From Treponema denticola (GTDB lineage: Bacteria > Spirochaetota > Spirochaetia > Treponematales > Treponemataceae), in contig NZ_CP038800.1 in assembly GCF_024400535.1 (NCBI RefSeq), positions 992,001 to 1,056,000 of the forward strand: a DNA stretch of 64,000 nucleotides, written 5' to 3'. How positions within the stretch are numbered: position 1 is the stretch's first letter; the number at the start of each line of letters is the position of its first letter. Shown in pieces: positions 24,934 to 33,962 of this stretch. The notes below the pieces were generated by a model. It did no database searches. It was not told where the DNA came from and saw only the letters and a list, made by a program, of their open reading frames with translations. Made by a program: the position numbers and the translations under genes.

Positions 24934-26616
24934 ATGCAAAGTTTAAAAAAAATAATTTCTATGTATAAGTTAAAAAAGCATATTTATTCTTGTGCTCTTA
25001 TATCGTTTATTTTTTCACTTGTGTCGCTGATCTCTCTTATTTATCCGAAACTCTACGGAGCCTTCGTTTCTAATCTTGAAAATAATATTAACCCTTCAAG
25101 GGTGCTTGTTATATACATAGGTGTAATTTGTTTTTCACTTATTTTTGAATATCTTGTCGGCTGGGTTTTCGGTAAGGTGCATATGCGTTTTGATTCTGCA
25201 TTGCGTTACGGCCTTTATTCTTCGCTTTCACAGCATTCCGAAAAAACGATTAAAACTCATGGGCAAGGTTACTACGAAAATATTATGGATGCTTCGGTCG
25301 GCTCAATTCTTTCTCTCTTTGTGCCTTCCGTAATGAATAAGCTGATGGGCATTGTGCGCTACATTTTTATTCTTGTAATCCTTTTTACATATTCTTATAT
25401 CTTCGGCCTTTTAGGCCTTGCGGCTCTGGCGCTTTATACATGTGCCTATTTTATTAACCGTAAATTTTATTCGCCTATGTTTTTAAAAACAATGAAGGCT
25501 TATGCAGGTCTTCATTCCAAAATGATAGAAGCACTTTCAATGACAACTCTTTTTCCGGGTTTTCCCTTATTTAAACTTGAAAAAAATGAAAGAATAAAAA
25601 ACACAATAAAAGATGTAAATAACAGTGTACGCAAAACCGATTTATTTTCGGATACCGTCTACCGCCTTGTTCCTGTTTATGTATTGCCGTTATTGTCTGT
25701 AGCCCTTATGGCTGTTTCGGCAAAGATGTATTTTGATGGTATTTTACCTTTAAGCGTTTTAATAACCATAATTGCATATTTTTCACAGTTAACCTCGGTT
25801 TTAGGAGACCTTGATTCGGTAAGTCAGGCTTATTTTGGAGCTTGCGAAAGTGCCGATGAAATTTTAAGCCTAATGGAAGAAGAGGATATAAAAGAAAAAC
25901 TTAATATAGAAGATGAGTCTCAGAACTTTTTCTTTGATATTTCCGGTTTAAGTTTACAGATAGATAAGGAGCGGAGTCTTTTTATAGAGCGTTTAAGTTT
26001 CGGCTTAAACAAAAAATATGCCTTACTCGGTGTTTCAGGTTCCGGTAAGTCGAGCCTTTTAAATATTCTTTTGGGACGGGACAAGCTGACCGGAAATGTT
26101 TTTGTGTTTAACAAAAATACAAATCCATATGATTATGAATTGTCCGATAAAATTCTTTATATCTCACAAGATTCCTATATCCTAAATGCGGATTTAATTC
26201 AAAATATCGAGCTGGGCTGCCATAACGCAAACCTTGCCGAAAAAATAATTGAAGCCTTACAGCTTGGCTCTTTAAGAGGAAGAGACTTAGGTATAGACGG
26301 AAAACATATTTCAGGCGGAGAAAAAAGACTTATAAATATTGCCCGTATATTTTTCCATGCAGAGAAATATGATTACCTAATCTTTGACGAAATTTTTACC
26401 TCGATAGATGTGCTCACCAAAAGAAGAATATTTCCGCTTTTAAAAGATTTAATCAAAAACAAAAGCTGCATAATAGTTTCACATGATATAGAAGAAATAG
26501 AATTCTTTTGTGATCATGTAGTTTCAATTGAAGCCGACGGCAAAATATTTTCGGGCACCTATGAGGAAGCAAAGATAAATAAAAGCTTTTTAAGCAAGAT
26601 ATTAGCTGAAAATTAA
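24934..26616 (+). CDS. ABC exporter half-transporter (fused permease and ATPase)
   Basis: The 560-residue protein has about six membrane segments (1-300) and a C-terminal ATPase domain with Walker A GVSGSGKSS (about 366-374), a deviating signature ISGGEKRL instead of LSGGQ, Walker B YLIFDE and a switch histidine in IIVSHD. It is of the exporter type that works as a homodimer in the inner membrane. The substrate is unknown. AGAGGAG precedes the ATG. The Walker B segment continues IFTSID rather than the usual ATSALD. Its promoter carries a homopolymeric spacer that could switch expression. Confidence 0.88.
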   Translation: MQSLKKIISMYKLKKHIYSCALISFIFSLVSLISLIYPKLYGAFVSNLENNINPSRVLVIYIGVICFSLIFEYLVGWVFGKVHMRFDSALRYGLYSSLSQHSEKTIKTHGQGYYENIMDASVGSILSLFVPSVMNKLMGIVRYIFILVILFTYSYIFGLLGLAALALYTCAYFINRKFYSPMFLKTMKAYAGLHSKMIEALSMTTLFPGFPLFKLEKNERIKNTIKDVNNSVRKTDLFSDTVYRLVPVYVLPLLSVALMAVSAKMYFDGILPLSVLITIIAYFSQLTSVLGDLDSVSQAYFGACESADEILSLMEEEDIKEKLNIEDESQNFFFDISGLSLQIDKERSLFIERLSFGLNKKYALLGVSGSGKSSLLNILLGRDKLTGNVFVFNKNTNPYDYELSDKILYISQDSYILNADLIQNIELGCHNANLAEKIIEALQLGSLRGRDLGIDGKHISGGEKRLINIARIFFHAEKYDYLIFDEIFTSIDVLTKRRIFPLLKDLIKNKSCIIVSHDIEEIEFFCDHVVSIEADGKIFSGTYEEAKINKSFLSKILAEN

Positions 26617-26702
26617 AAGACTGTCCGCCTCTTCTTGACATTCCGCCTCATCTATAATATCCTGTAAGCCTTAATTAAAACTTGCTTTAAAGGAGCTTTA
26701 TC

Positions 26703-27794
26703 ATGAAAAAAAATAAACTTGCCGAGCTTAAAACTTCAATTTCAAATGCAGCCGAAAAGGTGATGGATGAAGTTATCACTATCTGCAATATACCCAGCCC
26801 CACGGGCTACACTTGCGAGGCCGCCGATTATGTTCTAAAAAGGCTTTCAGGTTTAGGCTTTAAGCCTTGGCTTACGAACAAGGGTGCTGTTGTCTGTGAG
26901 CTTGATAAAAATGCCGAACCTAATACCGGCAAAAAAGGAGATAAGGCTCTTTTGCTTTCAGCCCATATCGATACCCTCGGCCTCTTTGTTAGGCACATTA
27001 AATCTTCAGGCCGGCTGCGTACATCCCTTGACGGGGGCTTTCCATACAATTATGTAGAGCAGTCCAACGTAACGGTTATCACAAGAGAGGGGAAAAAATA
27101 TGAGGGCACTATGAGGCTCACGGAACCCGCCGTTCACGCTTCGCGCGAAATAAACGAGCTGAAAAGAGATGATTCAAATATGGAGCTCGTGCTCGATGAG
27201 ATTGTAAAATCCCGTGAAGATGTCGAAAAGCTCGGCATCATGGCAGGAGATGTTGTGGCCATTGAATCCCTTGCCCGAAAGGCCGGGAACGGCTTTTTAA
27301 AGAGCCGGCACTTGGACGACAAAGCGAGCTGCGGAATGTTCATCTATCTTGCAGAACAGGTTGCAAAGGGAGAATTGAAATTAAAACGCAAGACCTACAT
27401 TATGTTTACCAATTATGAAGAAATAGGCCATGGAGCTTCTGCAGGACACCCCGAAGGCATAAGCGATATGCTTGCAGTCGATATGGGCGTTGTGGGAAGC
27501 GATCTTGATACCGATGAATATGCGGTTTCAATATGTGCAAAGGATTCTTCCGGGCCCTATAACTATGAGTTTACAAGCGAGCTTATCAAAATAGCCAAGG
27601 AGATGGAACTGAACTTTGCAGTCGATGTTTACCCCTTTTACGGCTCGGATGCTTCGGCTGCCCTAAGTGCAGGCTATGACTACCGCCATGCCCTTATCGG
27701 AACCGGAGTCGCCGCCTCCCACGGCTATGAAAGAATTCATAAACAGGGGCTTGAAAACACTCTTCTTTTATTGACAGCTTATATCTCGGAATAG
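26703..27794 (+). CDS. M42 family metallopeptidase (aminopeptidase/endoglucanase-like)
   Basis: The 363-residue protein has the co-catalytic zinc ligands of clan MH: SAHIDT (His about 88), HLDDKASCG (Asp about 204), the catalytic NYEEIGHG pair, VDMG and the C-terminal SHGYERIH. M42 enzymes form tetrahedral dodecamers that remove N-terminal residues from peptides in the cytoplasm, which suits peptide-fermenting treponemes. AAGGAG precedes the ATG. It is followed within 12 bases by the K+ channel gene, so an operon is likely. Confidence 0.87.
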   Translation: MKKNKLAELKTSISNAAEKVMDEVITICNIPSPTGYTCEAADYVLKRLSGLGFKPWLTNKGAVVCELDKNAEPNTGKKGDKALLLSAHIDTLGLFVRHIKSSGRLRTSLDGGFPYNYVEQSNVTVITREGKKYEGTMRLTEPAVHASREINELKRDDSNMELVLDEIVKSREDVEKLGIMAGDVVAIESLARKAGNGFLKSRHLDDKASCGMFIYLAEQVAKGELKLKRKTYIMFTNYEEIGHGASAGHPEGISDMLAVDMGVVGSDLDTDEYAVSICAKDSSGPYNYEFTSELIKIAKEMELNFAVDVYPFYGSDASAALSAGYDYRHALIGTGVAASHGYERIHKQGLENTLLLLTAYISE

Positions 27795-27806
27795 CTCGAT
27801 ATTAAA

Positions 27807-29099
27807 ATGAAAGAAAAAAAAAGATACAAAAAAACGGATATAGAATTCTCTCAGCCTAAAAAAATTCCATTGATTGTCAGGTTTGTGCTTTGGATAAAGC
27901 ATATTCCTGCAAGCGATATTTTTAGAATACTGGCAGGTTTTGCATTTATTTTTCTTGTATTGGTTGTAATTATCTTTGTTTCGGAAGCAAACAGTAATTC
28001 AAGGATTAACAATTTTTTCGATGCCTTTTGGTATTCTCTTGTAACTATCACAACCGTCGGTTACGGAGACATTACTCCCTCAACAATTTTGGGCCGCTTG
28101 GCCGGTATCATTCTCCTTCTTTTTGGAGTTGTAGCTTTTGCAGGAGTGAGCGGAAAAGTTGCATCGTTCTTTTTTGATAGACAGGTAAAAAAGGATAGGG
28201 GGCTTATTAGATTGGAAAAGATAAAAAATCATTTTTTGATATGCGGCTGGAAGCCTAACTTTGACAGGATTCTTTTAGGGATTATTTCTTCAAACCCCGA
28301 TATTCCCATAGACCATATTGTTCTTATAAACAATGCAAGCCCCGAAAATATGGATATAATCAAAACCGACAGACGCTTTAAGGGGCTTATCTATCTATTC
28401 GGGGATTATACCGATGAGGCGACATTGCTCCGTGCAAATGTAAGATATGCAGAGCGGGCTCTCATTCTTTCAGACTATTCGCAAAATGCTTCCCCCATGG
28501 AAGTAGATTCGCGCACGGTACTTGCAGTTCTCACAATAGGAAGTCTTAACTCCCATATATATACGGCTGCCGAGCTCATCGACTCAAAATTCCGGCAGCA
28601 CCTTTCCCTTGCTCACTGTGATGAAATTATTTTAAGCACCGATTATGAAAGAAGCATTTTAGTTTCGGCTTCAAGCGGTACGGGGCTTAGCCATGTTTTA
28701 AGAGAACTAATCACGGAAAAATCAGGCGAGGGGCTTATCATAAACGATATTCCTTTTGAGTTTATAGGCAAAACCTACCGAGAATACCGCCGAAGCCTTT
28801 CTGGCGGCCGCGTTTTAATAGGCCTTTTGGAAAATACGGGGAACTTTTACAGCCGCCGAAAAGAAGCTCTGCACGAGGCTCAAAAAAATCCCAATATTCA
28901 GCAGATAGTAAATAACTTAAAAAAGATAAAGCGGCTTAAAAGCAACGAGCCTATTTTGACTCCGCCCGATGAGTATATAATAAAGCCTAATTCCAGAGGT
29001 ATCTTTGTTTCGGGAAGAAAGCGTACCGACTTTACCCTTGACGGAACGGCTCTTGACGACTCCCAAATTTTAAATGAAGGAGGCGCTGATGACAGATAA
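27807..29099 (+). CDS. Potassium channel protein with TrkA-N/RCK-like domain
   Basis: The 430-residue protein has TM1 (about 38-58), a pore loop with the selectivity filter TTVGYGDITP (about residue 80) and TM2 (about 95-120). A cytoplasmic Rossmann-type RCK domain follows, starting at FLICGWKPNFDRIL. This is the single-filter, two-TM layout of bacterial K+ channels, active as a tetramer. The last 11 bases overlap the start of the next gene, which encodes a separate cyclic-nucleotide-binding domain. Confidence 0.88.
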   Translation: MKEKKRYKKTDIEFSQPKKIPLIVRFVLWIKHIPASDIFRILAGFAFIFLVLVVIIFVSEANSNSRINNFFDAFWYSLVTITTVGYGDITPSTILGRLAGIILLLFGVVAFAGVSGKVASFFFDRQVKKDRGLIRLEKIKNHFLICGWKPNFDRILLGIISSNPDIPIDHIVLINNASPENMDIIKTDRRFKGLIYLFGDYTDEATLLRANVRYAERALILSDYSQNASPMEVDSRTVLAVLTIGSLNSHIYTAAELIDSKFRQHLSLAHCDEIILSTDYERSILVSASSGTGLSHVLRELITEKSGEGLIINDIPFEFIGKTYREYRRSLSGGRVLIGLLENTGNFYSRRKEALHEAQKNPNIQQIVNNLKKIKRLKSNEPILTPPDEYIIKPNSRGIFVSGRKRTDFTLDGTALDDSQILNEGGADDR

Positions 29100-29646
29100 A
29101 GAAATCATGGAAAAAAAAGATGAAATTCTATCTCTTATATCAAGATTGGAAATATTTTCAGACCTTGCAGGATTGGATTCCGCTAAAGGTTCGGATATCA
29201 AAGATAATCAAAATAAGATATTTTTAGAAAAGATTTTTTCCTTTTTAAGCGTAAAAAATTTTACTGGCGGCGAAATTATACTCGATAAAAACGATACGGT
29301 AAAAAGCCTTTTTATTTTAGCCAAAGGAGAGGTGCAAATGCTCCGCACAACCCTTGAAGGTTCTCCCTTTGCCTTAAGCAATTTAAAGGCTGAAGAAAAT
29401 GTTTGCTTTGGAAAGGCCGCCTTGCTCGGCGAAGATTTTCACGGTTCTTCCGTAAAAGCCTTAAACGAGTGCACCGTTTTAGAGCTAAGGTCTCAAGATT
29501 TTTTGAGCCTATGCAATGAAATGCCTGCCCAAGGAGCCAAGGTTATTTACCGTATTGCCCGCCGCCTTGCAAAGGCCCTCCAAGAATCTACCAAGGATTC
29601 CCTTACCCTCTATCAAGCCCTGCTCGATGAGATAGGGATGCCTTAA
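29089..29646 (+). CDS. Cyclic-nucleotide-binding-domain protein
   Basis: ATG 29089 (MTDKEIMEKK) has AAGGAGGCG in front, inside the channel gene; an upstream in-frame start is less well placed. The 185-residue protein is a CNB/Crp-like beta-roll: FTGGEIILDKNDTVKSLFILAKGEVQMLRT, then ENVCFGKAALLGEDFHGSSVKALNECTVLEL. No DNA-binding HTH follows, so it is a stand-alone sensor rather than a transcription factor. The 11-base overlap suggests it acts on or with the K+ channel. Whether it binds cAMP is unknown: a phosphate-cassette Arg is not clear in FGKAALLGEDFH. Confidence 0.8.
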   Translation: MTDKEIMEKKDEILSLISRLEIFSDLAGLDSAKGSDIKDNQNKIFLEKIFSFLSVKNFTGGEIILDKNDTVKSLFILAKGEVQMLRTTLEGSPFALSNLKAEENVCFGKAALLGEDFHGSSVKALNECTVLELRSQDFLSLCNEMPAQGAKVIYRIARRLAKALQESTKDSLTLYQALLDEIGMP

Positions 29647-29647
29647 A

Positions 29648-30412
29648 TTAGAGAGCCTCGATTTCCGTTTCGGGAAGACCTGTTATTTCTTTAATCAAAG
29701 CTATATCAAAGTTTTTTTGCTTCATAAGTTTGGCCGTTTCTTTCTTAGTTTTATAAGCTCCTCTATCCATGGCGTCCATTTCAAAAGTAGACATTAATCT
29801 ATATTCTTGCCTTGCTTGTTCGTTTTGTTTTATTGCTTGTATCATTTCTTCTATCCTCCTTGTAAATTCACTTTTTGCTTTACCTGTTTTAAGGTACTCT
29901 AAAAATTCTTTTAATTCTTTGTCTTCAGTGTCCTTAAAGGCCTCTGCGTTTATTATAATCTTTTTCGTACCGTCTTGTAAAGATATATTTTTATCTTCAA
30001 GACAGATCTTTTCAAAGGTATAAATAGGCCTATTTTTACCTATGGCATCAAAAGTACAGATAAAAATTATAAAACAATCATTTAAATTATTATAGGAATT
30101 TCCCTTATCTAAGAATGAAATATCTATGGCAGCTTGGTAAAACCTCATTCGTTTCGGGATATTGCGTTCATTGCTTACCTGCATTTCAATATCATAAAAT
30201 TTACCGTTTTCTGTTTGTACAAGAACATCAAATCTTACTGACTTTGCCTGTTCATAGTTTTTAATATTATGTTGTACTGAGATATAAGTAATTTTACCTA
30301 TTGTGCCGGCCAGTATCATTTCAATAAGTCTTTTGCATAAATCCGGATTTTGCATAACTTTACAAAACATAAAATCGTCTGTAAATGTTAAATCTTCAAA
30401 TCTTTTGATCAT
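29648..30412 (-). CDS. PD-(D/E)XK nuclease family transposase (PF12784-like)
   Basis: The 254-residue protein starts MIKRFEDLTFTDDFMFCKVMQ, the typical opening of this family. The nuclease core is SVRFDVLVQTENGKFYDIEMQVSN with the D...ExQ catalytic pattern at about residues 78-98. The C-terminal module KLMKQKNFDIALIKEITGLPETEIEAL resembles those of the genes at 12566 and 60687. It is closely related to the 60687 gene by eye over nearly the full length. These genes are multicopy in treponemes and annotated as transposases, but mobility is unproven. It lies tail to tail with the CNB gene and has a structured 5' leader. Confidence 0.82.
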   Translation of the reverse strand: MIKRFEDLTFTDDFMFCKVMQNPDLCKRLIEMILAGTIGKITYISVQHNIKNYEQAKSVRFDVLVQTENGKFYDIEMQVSNERNIPKRMRFYQAAIDISFLDKGNSYNNLNDCFIIFICTFDAIGKNRPIYTFEKICLEDKNISLQDGTKKIIINAEAFKDTEDKELKEFLEYLKTGKAKSEFTRRIEEMIQAIKQNEQARQEYRLMSTFEMDAMDRGAYKTKKETAKLMKQKNFDIALIKEITGLPETEIEAL

Positions 30413-30444
30413 TTGTGTTCTCCTAATTTTTTCACATTTCCCCT

Positions 30445-30598
30445 ATAAAAACCTTTTGTAGCAAATATCAATTTGCGAAAAAAGTGTTTTCCGTGCTTTT
30501 GCAACGAAGTGAAAAAGCACATATAATAATGCGATGTTTGCCGAAAGGCAAACTCGGCTGATAAACAGTGAGGCTGAATTCCTGCCGAACTGTTTATC
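30445..30598 (-). ncRNA. Modular multi-hairpin element A (5' leader of the PD-(D/E)XK gene)
   Basis: In transcript order: stem GATAAACAGT/ACTGTTTATC; GCCG, AGTTTGCCTTT, CGGC; linker AAACATCGC; stem GTGCTTTT/AAAAGCAC with a TCACT loop; GCAAAT-TGAT-ATTTGC. Element B at 53208 has the same loops and order with different but still paired stems. It lies in the leader of the following gene, on the same strand. Confidence 0.65.
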
Positions 30599-30657
30599 AT
30601 ACCCTCCACATTATATTTATAGGGATTATTTAAAAAAAAAGAGTAAATTTATAAAAA

Positions 30658-30690
30658 TTCTTTGCGGCCTTTGCGCTCCCTGCGGTTAAA
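30658..30690. repeat. CTTTGCG dispersed repeat
   Basis: TTCTTTGCGGCCTTTGCGC and the following CCTGCGGTTAAA match the copies at 61731, 61841 and 24794. Confidence 0.75.
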
Positions 30691-30716
30691 TTCCTCCCCT
30701 ATAAAAAATTCCTCCC

Positions 30717-30745
30717 TTTTCAAAGCTCTAAAAAAGGTGTATAAT
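30717..30745 (+). promoter_or_regulatory. Promoter with likely leaderless start
   Basis: A perfect TATAAT (30740-30745) lies seven bases before the ATG at 30753. The -35 TTTTCA is poor with a 17-base spacer. No Shine-Dalgarno is present. Confidence 0.45.
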
Positions 30746-30752
30746 CAAAGAT

Positions 30753-31361
30753 ATGGCTAATGATATGCAAAATAAGGAAAGGGAGCTTTTAGCTGCCGTC
30801 GATTACATTTTAAACAGGGCAGGGGAGAGGGAAATAGAAGTTATTGCTGCTGCCTTGAAGAGGAAAAAAAATGAGGCTTCGGCGGCAAGTCCGCTTGCAG
30901 CTATAAATCCTGAAAACATGGCAAAACAAATGTCCGAATCCATCAACAAGTCGATTCAGGCAAGTCTCGAAGGTGTGCGCCATACCTTCCGCGATTTTGC
31001 AGCCGATATGCTTTTAAAAGAAGCTCCCGATCTTTCCGAAGATCAGATGAAGGCTCTTATCGATTCGTGGATTCCCGAACAAGGCTCCTATGACGGCTCA
31101 ATAAAAAGCCTTACAAAAAACGGAAAAGTTGACGGCATTCCTGCCGATGTATTATATGGAATGATTTTGCAATTTGTATCTTACAGCATTGGCGAAATGA
31201 GTGCAAAAGAAAACGATGAGCTAAAAACTACGATGGGAAATTGGACAGAAAAATACTGGAGCCGTTTTCCTATGAGAATAAAACAGGAGATAAAAAGTTT
31301 TATCAAGGGAGAAATCACATCGGGTGAATTCAGAAAGAATATAACTGTTTTGATTTCTTAA
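30753..31361 (+). CDS. Hypothetical protein
   Basis: A 202-residue soluble, helix-rich protein with no signal peptide or recognised motif. The first half is charged and Ala-rich (NRAGEREIEVIAAALKRKKNEA), with a helical QMSESINKSIQASLEGVRHTFRDFAADML segment. The second half has ETMGNWTEKYWSR-like aromatic residues and a basic C-terminus. It begins immediately after a TATAAT box, without an RBS, and is followed by two genes in the same direction. Codon use resembles the neighbours, so the gene is probably real. Function unknown. Confidence 0.6.
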   Translation: MANDMQNKERELLAAVDYILNRAGEREIEVIAAALKRKKNEASAASPLAAINPENMAKQMSESINKSIQASLEGVRHTFRDFAADMLLKEAPDLSEDQMKALIDSWIPEQGSYDGSIKSLTKNGKVDGIPADVLYGMILQFVSYSIGEMSAKENDELKTTMGNWTEKYWSRFPMRIKQEIKSFIKGEITSGEFRKNITVLIS

Positions 31362-31377
31362 AATAGGAAATATTAAG

Positions 31378-31560
31378 ATGAATAAAATAAACAATATCGA
31401 ATTTTATGAAGGAATAGACGATATATTCGGTAAGGCTGGTGAACTGCAAAAACAAATTGCAATAAAAAAAATTACCGAAATGGAAGAGTCCTTAGAAAAA
31501 CTTGAAGAAGAGTTATCGGATATCATTGAGGCTCATTCAAAAATACTTACGGCGAATTGA
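31378..31560 (+). CDS. Small coiled-coil hypothetical protein
   Basis: A 60-residue protein whose second half, KQIAIKKITEMEESLEKLEEELSDIIE, reads as a coiled coil. A weak GGAAA/TTAAG lies upstream. It sits between the 202-residue protein and the NodB-domain protein with gaps of 16 and 10 bases, consistent with an operon. Nothing suggests a specific function. Confidence 0.55.
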   Translation: MNKINNIEFYEGIDDIFGKAGELQKQIAIKKITEMEESLEKLEEELSDIIEAHSKILTAN

Positions 31561-31570
31561 GGATACCTAT

Positions 31571-33877
31571 ATGAAAAAAAACTTAACACGATTTTACTTA
31601 TTGCTCTATCTTATTTTTTTTAATCTTTCGGGTATTTATTCCGAGCTTTATTTTGAATCTGCCGATATAAATGCGGAAAGCGATATCTTATTTGATATAA
31701 AAACGGATTTTGTTGAAAAATATTCTTATAAAACCCTTTTTAAGTACTCTAATGAAAAAAATAAAATTGAACAACTTACTTTTTTTCCCGAGAAATTACA
31801 GCTTTTCGGAAATAATAGATTCTTACAAATCTCTAACCGTTTCGGTATAGTGAATTTAGATCTTAATTCAGGGATGATTGATTCTAACATGGACTTTGAG
31901 CCTCTTTCTGCAGCTAATTCGGCAAAGATAGGAGCCTTAAACAATGTACAGTCAAGCCCTGACGGAAGATGGTTCACCATGATAGAGCCGTCTTCTCTTG
32001 TATACGGCCGGCTTATATTGGTTGATAGACAGACCGGACGCAAATATGTTTTGAGCGAAAAAACCGTCCGCAACGCTTTTCCTGTTTCTTGGTCACCTGA
32101 CTCAAAAATTATTTTATATGAAGATAACTCAATAATTTATTTTGCACGGCCTGAATGGTTTTCGGCAGCTTCTTTTCCTGATACGGCATTTAGAAAATTG
32201 GCTTCAGGAATGGTAAAGACTCTAAAATGGATCTCCCCTTCAGAATTTATATTTTTATCTGGAAATGCTTTTTACAAGGTGTCCTCTACCGAACTTTTTA
32301 CAAAAGCGTTTTATGGCCCTCTTTTTTCTGTAGGTAAGCTTATAGCAAAAATACCTTCAGACTTTTCACCTGCCGTTGATTCTATTTTTATATCGCCGGA
32401 CGGAAAAACTGCCGTATTTTTTAAAGGTAAAAGGAATGTATATTATATAAAACTGGATGGAGATGACTATATAAGTGCTCATTCTTCCGATACCATTCCT
32501 TATTTATTGCTTCCCGGAAATATAGCTGAGATTTCCGTTTATTGGAAAAATAATCTTCCGATTGTTTTTGCGGAGGGGATTGTGAACGGTTCGAGAATTT
32601 TAAGTGCTTGGCAGCTTTTAAATTCTCCGGATCGGTTTGAACGCCTGCCTGTAAAAGAAAACTCTTTTCTGCTGGCTGCCTCGCCGAATTTTGAGATTGC
32701 AGCTTTTGAGGAAGCTGACGGGATTGTTTTTTATGATACCTCACTCACAGACGAAAAGGACTTGTGGAAAAAGCTCACCGTTTTTTCCGACGAAAAAATA
32801 ATCTCAGCTGTTTGGAAAAATAATTCTACCGTTTTTTTGGGCGGTGAAAACTATATTTACGAGTATGAAATTGATAAAAACTTTTTACCCGGAATAAAGA
32901 AAAAGCTTTTTGTTTCTTCAATAAAAGATTATAGCTGGTCCGATTCCGGCAAAGAAATTTTGATACAGCCTAAGGACTCGGAAGTTCTGCAATATACTGA
33001 AAACTTGAAGTGGGTGCTTTCTGCAAAAAAAATAATGCAAAAGAAAAACACAAATACCTCGGACAGAATTTATATCGACTCTAGTTCAGGTTATTTTAAT
33101 AATATGATTTATATACGCAAGCTTAAAGATTTTATGACCCGTCCTCTTTTAGAAGATGCTGTTTTTTTTAAAGATTATTCTCAAAAAAGAATCCCTTCCG
33201 AATACGGAAACTCTCTATCCGTTTTTTCTCATGGAAACCGGAGCGGAAAAAAACAGGTTGCTCTGGTATTTGATGCTATGGATAATATGGATGGTATAGC
33301 CGATGTCCTTTATATCTTAGAAAGAAATAATATAAAATCTACTTTTTTTATAAATGGAGAAGCAATGCGTCAAAATCCAAATGCCGTAAAGGAAATTGTA
33401 AAAAGCGGTCATCAGTGCGGTTCTCTTTTTTTTACAACTTGGAATTTAAATGACTCAGGGTACATAATTGATGAAGATTTTATAGTTCAGGGCCTGGCGA
33501 GAAATGAGGATGATTTTTATTCCCTTACAAATTCTGAATTATCTCTTATATGGCATACGCCTAATTATATATCATCCTCTATGTTTGTAAATGCCGGAAA
33601 AAAAGCCGGTTATACTTTTATTTCACCGGACATGCGTTTGGCGGATTGGATTAATTCGGATGAAAAGTCTTCGGTTCCTTCTCTTTATAAGTCTTCTGCA
33701 GAGCTTATTGAAGATATCTGTGATACCGTCTTTGTAGGTTCTATAATTCCTATTCGAATAGGTAAGACCTCTTCGCCGAGAAATGATTATTTATATCATA
33801 ATTTGCAGCTTTTAATAGATGTTTTAACCGAAATGGGCTATTCTATTACGGATATTAAGACTATGATGGACTCATAA
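31571..33877 (+). CDS. Secreted protein with propeller-like N-terminus and degenerate NodB (polysaccharide deacetylase-like) domain
   Basis: ATG 31571 gives MKKNLTRFYLLLYLIFFNLSGIYS, a signal peptide; an earlier in-frame start would lose it. The N-terminal about 500 residues contain repeated WSPDSK/ISPDGKTAVF-like segments typical of beta-propeller (TolB/WD40-like) blades. The last about 200 residues resemble a NodB domain (ALVFDAMDN...IKSTFFINGEA...GHQCGSL...YTFISPDMRLADW). The usual TFDDG is FDAMDN and the HxxxH metal motif is HQCGS, so the metal-binding His pair is not intact and deacetylase activity is doubtful. It is likely a periplasmic or surface binding protein. Confidence 0.7.
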   Translation: MKKNLTRFYLLLYLIFFNLSGIYSELYFESADINAESDILFDIKTDFVEKYSYKTLFKYSNEKNKIEQLTFFPEKLQLFGNNRFLQISNRFGIVNLDLNSGMIDSNMDFEPLSAANSAKIGALNNVQSSPDGRWFTMIEPSSLVYGRLILVDRQTGRKYVLSEKTVRNAFPVSWSPDSKIILYEDNSIIYFARPEWFSAASFPDTAFRKLASGMVKTLKWISPSEFIFLSGNAFYKVSSTELFTKAFYGPLFSVGKLIAKIPSDFSPAVDSIFISPDGKTAVFFKGKRNVYYIKLDGDDYISAHSSDTIPYLLLPGNIAEISVYWKNNLPIVFAEGIVNGSRILSAWQLLNSPDRFERLPVKENSFLLAASPNFEIAAFEEADGIVFYDTSLTDEKDLWKKLTVFSDEKIISAVWKNNSTVFLGGENYIYEYEIDKNFLPGIKKKLFVSSIKDYSWSDSGKEILIQPKDSEVLQYTENLKWVLSAKKIMQKKNTNTSDRIYIDSSSGYFNNMIYIRKLKDFMTRPLLEDAVFFKDYSQKRIPSEYGNSLSVFSHGNRSGKKQVALVFDAMDNMDGIADVLYILERNNIKSTFFINGEAMRQNPNAVKEIVKSGHQCGSLFFTTWNLNDSGYIIDEDFIVQGLARNEDDFYSLTNSELSLIWHTPNYISSSMFVNAGKKAGYTFISPDMRLADWINSDEKSSVPSLYKSSAELIEDICDTVFVGSIIPIRIGKTSSPRNDYLYHNLQLLIDVLTEMGYSITDIKTMMDS

Positions 33878-33903
33878 ACTTTTTGACTTCTTATAAAAGA
33901 AAC

Positions 33904-33941
33904 AATCCCCAAAATCTTATAGACTTTGGGGATTATTTTTT
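33904..33941. terminator. Terminator between convergent genes
   Basis: AATCCCCAAA and TTTGGGGATT form a 10-bp stem with an 11-base loop, followed by a T-rich tract. Confidence 0.85.
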
Positions 33942-33962
33942 AGCTTATCAAAATTGTATTAT

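Noticed and set aside
26634-26657. TTGACA plus TATAAT-like promoter for the M42 peptidase
   Set aside because: The boxes are only about 12-14 bases apart, too close for a standard promoter.
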